Assembly: GCA_030035585.1 (NCBI GenBank)
Contig: CM057475.1
Location: 82,911,334 to 82,975,333 of the forward strand
Length of the DNA stretch: 64,000 nucleotides
Direction: 5' to 3'
Origin: Dugong dugon
Taxonomy: Eukaryota; Chordata; Mammalia; Sirenia; Dugongidae
Below are positions 1 to 15,784 of this stretch, piece by piece. The notes under the pieces were generated by a model that saw only the letters and a list, made by a program, of their open reading frames with translations, was not told the DNA's origin and did not search any database. The translations under genes were made by a program, and so were the position numbers. Position 1 is the stretch's first letter; every line of letters starts with the position of its first letter.

Positions 1-74
1 TCTTCTTTCTGTACATAATGGGTCTTTGCCCCCACCTCCACCCCATCTGTTTTTAAGATTTTCTGTTTATCACT

Positions 75-780
75 GTGTGCAAACCAGTTCAGGGAGACTA
101 AGATCACCTACTTCTGACACCAAACTGTGTAGTGGATAATAAATCACACTCCACATGCCAGCTGCATCCTATGGAAATCTCAGCTTCCCTTCCTTATTTA
201 GTTCAGACCCCAGCTGCCTACGCAGCCCTTCTCTCTCTCATCCCCAGCCACTCAGGGCTAGGTAAGGGGGTACTGGCCACAAGCTCAGGAGTCCACATCA
301 CTCCATTTCAGAAAGATGGCCTTGTCTCTCACCCTTAGCCACCCGGGGCTAGGTCAGCAGATACAAGCTGCAACCTCGGGAGTCCCCATGACTCCCTTCA
401 CTTTAGACCAGCTGCCCCCAAATTCAAGGTTTTCCTCTACCTCCTCAGAGTACCCGCTGTAAGCCCAGTAACCCATATGACTCCCTCCACTTCAGGCTGG
501 CTGGCTTCCTCTGCTCCTTTGGGTCCAGTAATTCACTGGAATGAGTCACAGCACTGATGGGAGACACCATACCTGCAATAACAACTTTAACATAACGAAA
601 AAGGATACGAATGTAAAGACTCACAGGGTGAGGTTTGGGAGGGGTCACAGTGCAGAGCTTCCATGTCCCGGGGGATGCACTGCTGTCTCCTGCGCATGGT
701 CACCAACCAGGAAGCTGCCTGAGTCTTTGTCTTCCCAGGCCTTTCTTGGCCTCACCGCGTGGCCATGATAGATGGCCATA
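75..780. mobile_element. LTR-like repeat, copy 1
   Basis: This stretch resembles 1375-1905 in sequence and order: AAACCAGTTCAGGGAGACTAAGATCACC, the CAGCTTCCCTTCC block, a TCAC-flanked AACAGAAAAAGGAT-type block and a GGCCATGATAGAT end. The layout resembles mammalian endogenous-retrovirus LTRs, but I cannot name the family. Boundaries are approximate and there is no coding capacity. Confidence 0.45.
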
Positions 781-1345
781 TTTTCCTACTTGTTTACATG
801 CCGGTAATTGTTGATCAAATGTCGAGTTTGTGAATTATATCCTTGTTGAGTGCTGAATATTTTTGTATTTCTATAAATATACTAAGCTTTTATAAAATAT
901 ATTTTAAAATATTTTAGATATATACATTTTAAAATATTCTGGGCTGCGTTTAAGTTACTTGGAAACACTGTGGTCCTTTAAAGGTGTGTTTTTGAGCTTT
1001 GCTATGAGGGAACAGAGCAGCCTTTAACCTAGGTCTAATTTTTTTCTACTATTGAAGGAATACCTTTCTGAGTACTTTACCCGATGCCCTAAAAATTATG
1101 ATGTTTTTCTACTCTTGTATCCTTGCAAAAGTCATGTTTTTCTATTTTGTGTGTGTGAGTGTGTGTGTTCTGTAGGATTTTTCTACATAGAGGATCATGT
1201 CATCTGTGAATAAAGACACTTTTACTGTTTTCCAGTCTGTACACTTTTATTTATTTTTTTGGTCTTATTACACCAGCTAGAACCGCCTGTATAATGTTGA
1301 GTATAATTGAGAGTGGACATCCTTGCATGTGCCCAGTTGCACTGT
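780..1345 (-). mobile_element. L1 LINE fragment, antisense
   Basis: Old L1 sequence in reverse orientation. From 790 to about 1140 it resembles the L1M 3' UTR. From about 1170 it corresponds to ORF2 around the reverse-transcriptase Asp-Asp motif, read on the minus strand. The element resumes after the LTR that interrupts it. Confidence 0.6.
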
Positions 1346-1374
1346 CAGGGAGTGTTCTCTCTAGCTAACCCTTT

Positions 1375-2035
1375 GTGCTTTGCTAATCATGTCAAACCAG
1401 TCCTGGGAGGCCAAAATCACCCACTTTTAATGTCAGATCTGTGGTGGATAACAAATTTGACTTGGCATGCCAATTACATCCTGTGAGAGCCTCAGCTTCC
1501 CTTCCCTGGTCAGTCTAGTCCCCAGCTGCTGCATGCAGCTGTTTATCTCTCATGCCCAGTGATCCAGGGCTAGGTCGGTAGGTACCAGCCCCTTTTCTCT
1601 CTCATCTCCATTCACTTGGGGCCAGGTCAGCAGGTACTGGCTTCTTCTCTATTTCTTAGGCCTGATAATCCATTGAAATGACTCACAGACTCCAGGGAAA
1701 GGACTATCTTTAATTTAACAGAAAAAAGGATGCAAACACATAGGGTGAGGTCCAGGAGAGGTCTCGGCGCGGAGTGTCCATGTCCCCAGGGAATGCGCTT
1801 ACCCTCCTAAGAGCAGATGTTCACTCTCACCACCCAGGAAGCTCCCTGACCCTTCATCTTCCAGGCCTTTTATTGGCCTAACTACGTAGCCATGATAGAT
1901 TACATCCTGAGTCTAGTCAGCATTGAGCCTCTAGGTGATCCCTCTTGGTCTGGTCAGCCCCCACTCATGGCCTCGGTGGTAATCCGGTTCTCAGGTACCA
2001 GGACCAAAGGCCAAATTGCTTACTGCAAGGGAATT
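1375..2035. mobile_element. LTR-like repeat, copy 2, inserted in L1
   Basis: A second copy of the repeat at 75-780, same orientation, about 1.3 kb away. It extends about 130 bases further (to the TTTCACACC area), while copy 1 stops after the GGCCATGATAGATGG block. L1 ORF2 sequence lies on both sides, so this copy was inserted into an existing L1. Family not assigned; ends approximate. Confidence 0.5.
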
Positions 2036-3270
2036 TCACACCTCGCGTCAATATTATAGGGATAGTCTTCAGTCTTTGATCAGTGTGATGTTATCTGTAG
2101 GGTTTTTGTAAATACTTTTTTATTAGGTTGAGTAAGTCTCTTCTATGCCCAATTTGTTGAGAATTTTTATCATGAGTGGGTATTGGATTTTGTCAAATGC
2201 TTTTTTAATCTCTATCAGGATGATCATGGGGATTTTGTCCTTTTTTCTATTACTATGATGCTTTTCATTAGTTGATTTTTGGATGTGAAAATCATCTTTC
2301 ATTTCTGGAATAATTCTCACTTTGTCATGGTATATAATTCTTCTTATGTGTTGTTATATTGTTTAATGTTTTGTTAAAGATTCTGGCACTTATTTTTATG
2401 AGGGATATTGTCTGTAGTTTTCTTGTGATGTATTTTTCTGGGTTTGGTATCCAAGTAATACTGGCCTCACAGAATAAGTTGGGAAGAGTTCCCTTCTTCA
2501 CTCTTTTCTGAAAGAATTTGTGTATGATTGATATTTTTCTTCTTTAAATATTTGATAGAATTCAACAGTGAGGCCATCTGAACTTGAAATTTTCGTGGGG
2601 GGATTTTAAATTACTAATTCATTTTTTTAATTGTTATAGGTCGATTCAGATGATATATTTCTACTTCTTTCAGTTTTGGCATATCTGCATTTCACCTGTG
2701 CTTTTTAAGTGTAGTATTGCTGGATATAGAAGACTCTGCTGACAGTTTTCTCCCCCCAGCATTTTGAAAGAATATGCTGTCCCCCTGTCTTCTGACCACC
2801 ATCGTTTGTGATGGAAAGTCAGCAGTAAATTGTATTGTTGCTCCCTTCTACATAACAAGTGTTTTTTGCTTGCTGCTTTCCAGTATTTTTTTCTTTATCT
2901 TTCAATTGTTTGACTATAACATATCTAAATATGAATTCTTCAGGGGGCTTGCTGAGCTTCTTAGATGTGTAGATTAATATTTATTATCAAATTTGGGACA
3001 TTTTCATCCATGATTTCTTCAGATTATTTTTTGCTCCTTTCTCTCTTTTATAAGACTCACAATACATATATGTTGGCATATTTGATGTTGTCCCACAGGT
3101 CTCTGACCTTCTTTTTCTCTATGATCTTCAGACTGGATAATTTTTATTGTCATATTTTCAAGTTCACTGATTGTTTCTCCTGCCATCTCATATCTGCTGT
3201 TGTGTGCCACCACCTAAACTACAAGACTAAAGTGAGTTTTTCACTTTAGTCATTGTAGTTTTCAACTCTA
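2036..3270 (-). mobile_element. L1 LINE fragments, antisense
   Basis: Minus-strand translation at 2123-2320 gives an L1 reverse-transcriptase segment with the motif IKKAFDKIQYPLMIKILNKL. From about 2670 to 3270 the sequence matches L1M 3'-UTR-type sequence (for example CCCACAGGTCTCTGACC), which suggests two L1 pieces joined or nested. It is interrupted by an RTE 3' end at about 3275 and continues beyond it. Confidence 0.7.
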
Positions 3271-3274
3271 AGAT

Positions 3275-3692
3275 GCAAAAGCTGGACAGTGAATGAGGAA
3301 GACCGAAGAAGAATTGACGCCTTTGAATTGTGGTGTTGGTGAAGAATATTGAATATACCATGGCCTGCCAAAAGAATAAACAAATCTGTCTTGGAAGAAG
3401 TACAACCAGAATGCTTCTTATAAGCAAGGATGGCAAGACTATGTCTCACATACTTTGGACATGTTGTATCAGGAGGGATCATTCCCTGGAGAAGTACATC
3501 ATGCTTGGTAAAATAGAGAGTCAGTGAAAAAGAGGAAGACCCTCAACGAGATGGACTGACACAGTAGCTGCAACAATGGGCTCAGGTGTAGCAACATTTG
3601 TGAGGCTAGCACAGGACCAGGCAGTGTTTTGTTCTGTAGTGCATAGGGTCACTATGAGTCAGAACCGACTCGATGGCACCTAACAACAACAT
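3275..3692 (+). mobile_element. RTE LINE 3'-end fragment
   Basis: This is closely similar to the last 400 bases of the longer RTE element at 18875-20257: GGAAGACCGAAGAAGAATTGAC, the AAAAAGAGGAAGACCCTC block, and the terminal ATGAGTCAGAACCGACTCGATGGCACCTAACAAC tail. The tail is also shared with AfroSINEs. It is a 5'-truncated insertion inside the antisense L1 region, since L1-type sequence continues on the right. Confidence 0.8.
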
Positions 3693-3990
3693 TTGTTTAT
3701 TGACATTCCACATCTGTTCAGTCATTTGTATCATATTTTCCTTTAATTATTTAAACAGTTTTCTTCAATTCCTTGACTATATTTAAAATGGCTGCTTTGA
3801 TGTTTTTGTTTGATAAATCCAACACTTGGGCCTACTTGGAGACAATGCTTGTTGACTGCGTTTTTCCTGAGCATAAGTTATATTTTAATTTTCTTTGTAT
3901 GTTTTGTTGAAAATTAGACACTGTAGATTATATAGCAACTTTGCGTTCTGATTTTTACCTAAGGGCTATTGCTGCTTTTTTTCTTTTGCT
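3693..3990 (-). mobile_element. L1M 3'-UTR fragment, antisense
   Basis: Continuation of the L1M-type sequence interrupted by the RTE insertion (TTTATTGACATTCCACATCTGTTCAG, ATGGCTGCTTTGATG, GTTGAAAATTAGACA blocks). Bases 3990-4213 are AT-rich intron running into the exon's polypyrimidine tract. Confidence 0.6.
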
Positions 3991-4170
3991 TATTTTTTAA
4001 ATTTTTTTTTTGTAACTAGCCTGGCGTTAAGCTTTGGGACCTGTCTCCACTGTGGAATTTTTGAAAGCAAGTCTCAGACTTCTATTATATTATTTTACAC
4101 AAAATACTCAGTAGGATTTTTTTTTAATGTAGAAACAGTTATCACCTCTTCATTGTTTTCGTCCCGTTGA

Positions 4171-4371
<201 letters not shown>

Positions 4372-4774
4372 TAGGACAATTATTAATGACAAATTGCTTT
4401 AAAACTAAAGTTAGTGCTTTTTAAACTCAGGACGCCAGAGAACCTGTTTTCTCTTTAATATGTCATAAAAATTATGGGAGCCTCCTGTGTCTTCTGCTGA
4501 ATTCACACAGCACCTTGTTCCTACACTAATCTCCATGCTAACTGTCCTGTATCTGTGTGATGTCACTGTTCTGTGTTCTTGGATTTACATCCTCTGTACC
4601 CATCATAGAGCCTGTCTGGAGCAGATTTTTGATAAAACCTCATTGGGATAAATTAGATAAAATACTCATCATCACCACCAGACAACTGCTTTAAGAACTA
4701 CTTGGTACTCCAATAGGCAACTGTTCAAAAGTAAGCATAGTGGAAAGTCTCTTATTCCTAGTTTGGTATAAAAA

Positions 4775-4890
4775 CCAAAACCAAACCCATTGCTGTCAAG
4801 TCGATTCTAACTCATAGCAACCCTATAAGACAGAGTAGAACTGCCCCGTAGGGTTTCCATGGAGCAGCTGGTGGATCTGAAACAGGGTTT
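4775..4890 (-). mobile_element. AfroSINE, antisense, truncated
   Basis: AACCAAACCCATTGCTGTCAAG followed by CGATTCTAACTCATAGCAACC and GGAGCAGCTGGTGGATCTGAA is the reverse complement of the AfroSINE body and 3' tail. The tRNA-like head is missing on the right side. Confidence 0.85.
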
Positions 4891-6649
4891 ATAAACATGT
4901 TTTGTATTATCATTGTTTGGTGCATTTTCACCAAACAGTTTTATTTTTTCAACATATTGAACATCCAGCCAAATGATCTCGAATAGGCATTGTAGTTACA
5001 CTCAGAAGAAGTAATGAGCAGATGACATATGCCACATGGAGATTCTGTTATTAATATGGAAGCCACCTTTTGTAGGTTGAAACCACAAGCTTCAACTTTA
5101 CAGTTTTTGGTTTTTTATGAAGTGAGGGCTTCCATGGATGCCTTTAAAACAGATTCTCCAGTGACTTATTCTGTTTTTCAACACTCCAAGGGGAAGGGGT
5201 TTAGGTTGATAGGAAATTTGAAGATACTCACCCAAGGAGACCACTAGCTCTGAAAGGGAGAGAGGAAAGAGATGCTGTACCTATGCCCTTCATGAGTAAT
5301 GTTCTGGATTCTGAGCCATACGTAAGAGGAATACCTAGTGTATGTCTCCTCTAGTAAGGAAATTCATGATTTCAAGTAAGAAATCAGCAAGTGGACACAA
5401 TGCACTGCACACAGCCGTTAGTGGTGCTCCACAAGCAGAGAGGGTAGAGTGGAGGAAAGTGAGCATTGAGCTTTCCGTCCATTTGTTTTGGTCTCAGTGG
5501 TCTGTGGGGGACACTGGAAGTAGGTGGCATCCGGAAGCCCATGATGGAAGGGATCATCCAGAGTGGTCAGGAAGTGATGTGTTAGTTCATCTTTATCCTC
5601 ACCCTGTAACAAAAGCTCAGGGATGCATGTTTTAAAATGTGGATGGTCTTTGTAATACGTCTTAGTTGGATCCCCAGGAGCAGCTCCTGAGACAGGGACT
5701 CAAGTGCCAGTCCTGGTTTCGGGGTGAGCCAGGAAGCACTCATGGAGGCATGGGGAGGTGAGACCAGGCAGGAAGGAAGACTGTATGGGTGAATTATCAA
5801 GCCGGTTACAGTCCTGTGCACTCTCATCCTGCTGAGGAACTTCGGGAGACCAAGCCCACGCCTGGCAGCATCGCTGGTACCACCTGGTCCGGTGCAGCCC
5901 TCCACCCCTGCTCCACCTTTGCTGGGTCAGTATCTGCATTCTAACAAGATCCTGTAGGCAAATTAACGCTTGCAGAGCACTGGTGCAGAGCATGCCTTTG
6001 AGTTACTCAGGAGCGAGGGAGCTGGCTGTTGTCTTTCCCTGGGGTGGGCACCTTCCCTCTCCAGCTCTCAGGCCTGCCTTGCACGTGGCAGTGTGCTCTC
6101 AGGCAGAGACACAAGTGCGGGTCAGAGTCTGGCCTGCGTGCATGAACCCCAAGGCCAAAGGGCCAGGGCAGAGCCCATCTGCTCACTGGTCTGCGTGTCC
6201 ACTCGCTGACTCATTTTGAAGGCAGACTGTCAGCAGGACCCAGTGCTGTTCCGGGTGCACGTTGTGGGCCAGGGGCTTGGGGGGAAGGGTAGATTGCTCA
6301 TTCAGGAAGGGCCATTGATCTCATGAGGGGGCACATGGACCTCACCCTAAAATCAAGAATATTGCCAGCAGACGGTTGTCAGGCCCTCCAGTGGGGCCAG
6401 GCTGACATGTGAAGAAGGAGGCCACTGGATTGCAGCAGAGCAGATGGGGGTGGGAGGTGAGGCCGGCAAGGTGCGGACAGAGCTTCCCACCCCGGGACTT
6501 TACTCCAGGTGTGACGCACGCTTTAAGCAGAGGAGGAGATGATCTGGTTCATGTAGAAAAGATCGTTCCAGCTGCTCCGTAAGAAAGGGTCAACAAGGCC
6601 AAGGCAGAGGCCACCGGAGAATGGGGGGTTCCCAGTCTCTGTGAGGGCA

Positions 6650-7013
6650 GCGGAGGGTGGAGGTACAGCCTGCAGAGGGTGGGCGGCCAGGAGGGGGCAC
6701 CTACCTATAGAGATAAAACCTGCGGCAGTTGGGCGGCGGGGTGGGGTGAGCCTGTGTGCCGAGGTAGAGCCTGCGGAGCGGGGAGGCTGGGGCTGAGGTA
6801 GAACCTGCGGGGGTTGGACGGCCAGTGGGGGGGTGGTGTGTGCTGACATAGCGCCTGCGGGGGGTGGCTAAGGTAGGAGCCTATGGGGTGGGGGGGCTGG
6901 GGTAGAGCCTGAGGTGGGGGGCTAGGGTAGGAGCCTGCCGGGTGGGGGGACCAGGGTAGAGCCTGCGCGGGGGGAGGCGGGGGCCGAGGTAGAGCCTGCG
7001 GGGGTGGGGGGTG
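6650..7013. repeat. G-rich minisatellite (AGAGCCTGCGGGG type)
   Basis: About ten imperfect units of roughly 30-45 bases, each with GTAGAGCCTGCGG (or close) followed by a G-rich spacer such as GGGGTGGGGGGGCTGGGG. The + strand could form G-quadruplexes. The unit length varies because of G-run length changes. Two overlapping minus-strand open frames (proline-rich) come only from the repeat. Confidence 0.8.
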
Positions 7014-8280
7014 CTGTTTCTCGGCATCCTGCAACCCCAGGACAGTTTGTGTTTTATAAAGATGGCTGTATCTTACTGTTTAAAAATAACAGATTTGTAA
7101 TTGAATTGAGAAAAGGTGCAACATAGCTTAATAAATTGGCTGGAAAGGCTGAGAACATGAATTCACTTTTTACCAGAACGTTAACTTAGAACGGTCAAGA
7201 CCGCTTCAACATATGTCTAAGAAAACAACAGGGTGATGTGAGGCCAGCGGGGCATCGAAGTGACTGGTCTGAGTCTTCCCTTTCCCTCACCCCCACCCCA
7301 GGAAGCCCTTGGAAGCCCTTCTCTGGAACTCAGGTCCTGCCATCGCTGCCCCTCGGTTGGCGCCCCCCACCTGCCCACCTGTCTCGTACCTGCCCAGTCC
7401 TTTTCAGCCAAGCCGTGTCCCTTACAGCGTATCCTCTGAGGGCTTTTCAATGGTCAGTCAGATCAGGTCACTCTGCTTAAAGCGCTCGGCGCCCCTTCCT
7501 GTGGCCCCAAGGCCCCACGCGTGACCTTCGCCCCGCAGTCTCGGGCTCACCCTGTGGCCAGTTCGCCCGTGTGCAGAGCTGACCTCGAAGGGTCTGCCCA
7601 GCTGCCCCCTCGAAGGGATCCTGCCTGTCCCCCTGGCCTCTGTCCACCTCTCACAACTCTCCCTTCTGTGCATCTGTCTGTCCGCCAGCTTGTGTAGAGT
7701 CTGTCTCCCTTGCTGGAACGGAAGTCTCCTTGTGCAGCTCTGTGAACCCACCCCTGGGGCACGATCTGGCACAAATATTCACCCAGGGAAAAATGTTTGT
7801 CCAATTTCTCTCGAATAACTTGCCTAGAGCTAAAGTATTTAAGTCAACAAAAGCATTGCCAGACAAGAAAGTCAGGCAGAACGGGCTAACAGTTAACCAG
7901 AGATACAAACACTGAAAGTCTGGGGTGGAGGGGCGGCAGTGACGCAGATTAAACGTTGCAAGATTGCCCCACGTACACACGCAGAAGGTTACTCCAAAAT
8001 GGCAAAAATCCTATAAGAAGGTGAAGTACTTTTCAATCACTATGCATTTGTTCAGTTCACATCCAGCCTTAAAGGTAACTGTGGGCACGCTTTGTAACCG
8101 ACTGGTGTCTGCCAGGGTCCAAGTTAACTCTCTTTTCACAAATAGGCCCTTTGTCTGAGGAGGGAGCGCTGGCATCCCCCTCCCTTGTCCCAGGCTTGTC
8201 TGCACAGGAGCGCGCAGCGCGGGGCTTGATTTAAGTCATTCTTCAGAGGGATGGTGTCTGAGAATAGGCTATTAAAATAG

Positions 8281-8661
<381 letters not shown>

Positions 8662-8857
8662 TAAAATTTAAAAACAAAAGGTACTTTTCTTGATCTTTGC
8701 AAGATTGTCATATTATTTTGTAATTTTATAAAACATTGGGTAGGTGTCCGCGCTGCCGTCACTTATTATGGGGTTAATACCAGCCTTGTGTTCAGTAGGA
8801 AAGTTACATAGGCCCACGGTGCCTGGGGGAACAAGCCCAAAGGAGGAACCGCGCGAG

Positions 8858-9068
8858 AAATTGTGTGTGTGTCTGTGTGTATGTATGTGTCTGTATGTGT
8901 GTGTGTCTGTGTGTGGATGTGTCTCTGTGTGTGTGTCTCTGTGTGTTTGTGTGTGTCTGTGTCTCTGTGTGTGTGTGTGTCTCTGTGTGTGTGTCTCTGT
9001 GTGTGTGTGTCTCTGTGTGTATGTGTCTCTGTGTGTGCGTCTGTGTGTGTGTGTGTCTGTATGTGTCT
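8858..9068. repeat. TG/TCTG microsatellite
   Basis: About 210 bases of GTGTGT interspersed with GTCTCTGTGTG and GTATGTGTCTG variants. All six frames are open because of the composition, which creates spurious valine/cysteine or threonine/histidine ORFs. Confidence 0.95.
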
Positions 9069-9237
9069 TCTGCAGCCGTTCCCATCAAAGATTCCTCATT
9101 TTGACTTCTGACAAAGTGACTCAGCGGGAAAGACAAGAGCTGGAAGTTTAAAGAATCATTTGGCTCTTAAGTTCTGATCTTATATTTTGCCCTTAATGGT
9201 TTGCTCTGGACTGCTAGTCAAAGATCGGTCTTTCGAA

Positions 9238-9362
9238 AAGCCTGGCAATCTCCTTCCGTAAGATCACAGCCACTGAACGTCCTGTGGAGCACAGTTCTAC
9301 TCCGACACGCGTGAGGTCGCCAGGAGTTGGAATCAACTTGATGGCAGCAGGTTTGGTTTTTA
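9238..9362 (+). mobile_element. AfroSINE, 5'-truncated
   Basis: Begins at AAGCCTGGCAATCTCC and continues through GATCACAGCCACTGAACG, GGAGCACAGTTCTACTCCGAC and GGAATCAACTTGATGGCAGC to GGTTTGGTTTTT. The tRNA-like head is absent. Confidence 0.85.
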
Positions 9363-9814
9363 TAACGGATTTCAGATCTGATGAAAAACATCCTTGAAGC
9401 ATAACTGAAATACAGTATCCACAACTTTTCTCCTTTTAAAAAGTTCTTTTAAGAAAAAAAATCTCCAGTTCTCCAAATCAGAATTTTGCAGTTAGGTGCT
9501 TTTTATAGTCATAGAGAAAAAGAATGAGTTTTAAACTGCTTCCTAAAAGTTAGTGGAGAGAGAAATCCCTTGGTAATTACATTGTCCAGATTACAGCCTT
9601 TTTGACAGGCCCCGGGCAGAGGGTAAACCTTGCCACCACCCCTCCAAGAGCGCCGTCCTGACCGTGCAGACTCGGATGGTAACGCGGCCACCAGACCTGC
9701 AGGAGAAGGGCTTCCTGTGGCTCTCAGCCGCGAGGGCAGAGCTCTCCTGATGGAGACCCCGTGGCCAGAAGCAGCACCCAAACGTGGTGGTGAGCTGTAA
9801 AGACATCTGGAGAC

Positions 9815-10400
9815 ATTTGGGGAAGTTTGTGGACTGCATATTAGATGATATCATTGAATTAAGGTTGACTTTTGTAGGTGTGATAATAGTTTTGTGGTTA
9901 TGAAAATGTTCTTTGGAGATGAGTGTGGAAATATTTAGGCGTGAAGTGTCACGACATCTGTAAACTGTTATCAAATGGTTCAGCTCTAAAGTGCAAGGAG
10001 TATGCACACGTGTGTGCATGTGTGTAGAGAGAAGGAGCATGTGCAAACATGACACGATAGTAATGGGTGAATCTAGATCATATGTTCTCAAGGAGACCAT
10101 TTCCAAGGGGGTGAAAGTCGGTTCCTGGGGACAATGAATTCTTATCTATTAGTCTGTGGCCCTCCAAACTCAACCCTACTGGATAGCGTGAGCAGCTGCA
10201 CAGTGTAACTGTGCTGTTGACATTTCACAGAGGGGCAGTTAGGAAAAAAAGTCCCAGAAGGCTCGAGGTTGGGGGAGAAAACTGTGTGAAAGGCTGAGAC
10301 ACACTGATCTAGATGAAGGGTAGTCGCTGTTTGTTGCGCTCGTCTTTGAACTGTTCTGTAGGTCTGAAATTTTTCAAAACAAAAAAATTTTAAAGCGTTA
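9815..10400 (+). mobile_element. L1M 3' end interrupted by a hAT MITE
   Basis: GATAATAGTTTTGTGGTTATG, ATTTAGGCGTGAAGTGTCACG and TCAAATGGTTCAGC, and after the inserted MITE GTAGGTCTGAAATTTTTCAA, match typical L1M 3'-UTR sequence in sense orientation, ending in an A-rich tail near 10400. The insertion at 10079-10306 splits it. Confidence 0.7.
10079..10306. mobile_element. hAT-Charlie MITE (MER5-like) with 8-bp target duplication
   Basis: The element is flanked on both sides by the exact 8-bp direct repeat ATCTAGAT (10071-10078 and 10307-10314), the duplication length of hAT transposons. The ends are imperfect inverted repeats: CATATGTTCTCAAGG at left, and AAGGCTGAGACACACTG at right, whose complement is CAGTGTGTCTCAGCC. 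Both resemble the CAGTGGTTCTCAACC terminus of MER5/Charlie elements. It has no coding capacity. Confidence 0.7.
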
Positions 10401-11892
10401 TTGGAAAATTTTACAGCCTTTGAAGTACTGACAGCATACACTCTAGGTCTCTAGCTGTAACATGTCACCCAGGCTCCGGAGCTCTAGTAATATCTGAGTC
10501 CACACACACACATGTCAAGAACAGAAAGGTTCGAAGCCTGCAGTTTGGAAACCTCCCTCCCTCCTTCTCTGTTTTTGTTATGAACAATAATAATTTGTCC
10601 AGTTAAATTGTGGTGGTCTTTTTAACAGTACTTTACAATTTAATTCAGTCTTTGGAATTTAGGCACCAGCCCCTGGCCATCAGAGGTCTAGGTGGCTTTG
10701 CAGCAGAGGATGGGACAGGAAGGCAGCGGGGCCTCCTGGTGGCGGGAGGCCCTGCATTGGGGCCCCGCACTCTGCTGCCCTTTCCCTTCACTGCCTCTGC
10801 ACGCGCAAAACAGCTACGGGCCTCGTTTACTCTGCCTTCATCAGTTCGTTGTGGGGATCACGTGTATTAATGAGAATGCTTTGGGGTGTTGGCACGTGGT
10901 CAGCATGCAGTGCAGATCAGCCCTTGCTTCTGGGGCCCCAGGAGCCGAGGGACAGGGGTATCATGGGCAGCACAGCTGGATGCCGGGGCCCCACTTCCGT
11001 TTGTATGGTATGATGGACAAGTTACGGCAGCTCCAGCTCCTACATCTCCAAACAGGGACCCCCATCCCCTGAGGTCCTTATTAGGGTCGGGGGAGGCACC
11101 TGAGTTGTCACAGGTGCAGGCTGGCCAAGTAGGCCTGCACCTGGCAGGAGGCTGACATGAATGAATGAAATGATAGGCCAACCCTGAGCACCTCCACGCT
11201 CTGCCACATGGAATGCTGGACACGATGGAGCAGCTCAGGTAGAGTTTTGGGGGGAAGACTGTAATCCCCAAATTCCTCACCCAGCGGGTGCCATATATAT
11301 GCGGAGGCAGAGGGGATGCAGCTGCAGATTAGCAGAGACAAACACCATAGTAAGGAGGTTTCAGAAAACGTTCCTGGAAGATGTATCCCAAGGAATTTGC
11401 TGCTAAATCAGGGAAGTCAAGAGCAGAGCAGCGTACAGAAGAGCTGTTGGGGACCTCTGCTGAGCTGGAATAACCGGCAACAGTGTGCTTATGAAACTGA
11501 ATGCAGAGCTCAAAATTGCTTGTACAAAAAGCAATGTAACGTGAAAGTCACGAGGAGATTGAATAATAGCGGTGTGTTCCTAAAATCTCAGATTGGATTC
11601 ATGAAGGGGAGGGATTAGGAGTGTTGAATCCCCACCTATGAAGCTCAGGTGGCTGATGCAGCTCTTCTGCCCGGATCAGAGTTCCCCGATCACAGATGAG
11701 TGATGATTTCAGGATCTGGAGCATCTGCTTCTCCACACGCCGCATGTTAGAGGCGCCGACCATCCCTGTTATAGATCGAACGGCATCCTGCAAAAATACA
11801 TGTTGTAGATACTCAGCCCTATACCCGTGGGTATAATCTCATCTGGGAACGGGTTTTCTTTGTTGTTAGTGAGACCATCACAATGTAGGGTG

Positions 11893-12174
11893 TGTCTTAA
11901 GTCGATCACTTCTGAAATGTGAAAGGAGCAGCTTAGGTACAGGAGCAAGGAAGCACAAAGGAGGGACCCAGAGAGGCCACGAGGTCTCCAAGGAACACCG
12001 AGAAGAAGCTGGCATGAGGATTTTCCCCCGGGGTGACAGAGACAGCCTTCCCCTAGAGCTGGTGCCTTGAGCTCAGACTTCTAGCCTCCTGAACTCTGAG
12101 AAAATAAATTTCTGCTGGTGAAGGCCACGCCCACGTGTGGTCTTTCTGTTACAGCAACACCGGAGACTAAGACA
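11893..12174 (+). mobile_element. MLT1-like (MaLR) LTR, 3' part
   Basis: Contains TCTTAAGTCGATCACTTCTG, the GACTTCTAGCCTCCTGAACT block, GAGAAAATAAATTTCTGCTG and the end AGACTAAGACA, as in the more complete LTR at 55088-55608. The AATAAA within it is the LTR polyadenylation signal. It lies in an LRRC27 intron in sense orientation. Confidence 0.75.
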
Positions 12175-12525
12175 CTGCGCTTTGCTCTCTGAGCCTGCAT
12201 CCTGGGACACTGGCCACACGCCCTTCTGCTTCCTGCTCCCCCGGGCCTGGGACCTGGAGGCCAGAGGGGCCTCAAGGAGGTGGGGGTGGCTGGACAGGCT
12301 GGCTGCCTGGGGTGTGTCCACCCATGTCTTGACGCTGGGACAGAGTCATAACCGGGACTCACTCTTAGGGATAAAGGTTTCTGTCACTGTAGTGGCACTT
12401 GGCAGCCACAGTTAGGGGCGCGGATCAACGCTCGGGATCCCTGTGGGGTTGGCCCACACACCCTGCTTTCACATTTCTAAGTGTCTGCCCTGTACCACAG
12501 CGTCTCATGCACATGTGTGTGATGA

Positions 12526-15784
<3,259 letters not shown>

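Noticed and set aside
8744-9151. Cysteine/valine-rich open frames near 8.9 kb, like those near 54.9 and 55.7 kb
   Set aside because: They are TG microsatellites; every frame is open.
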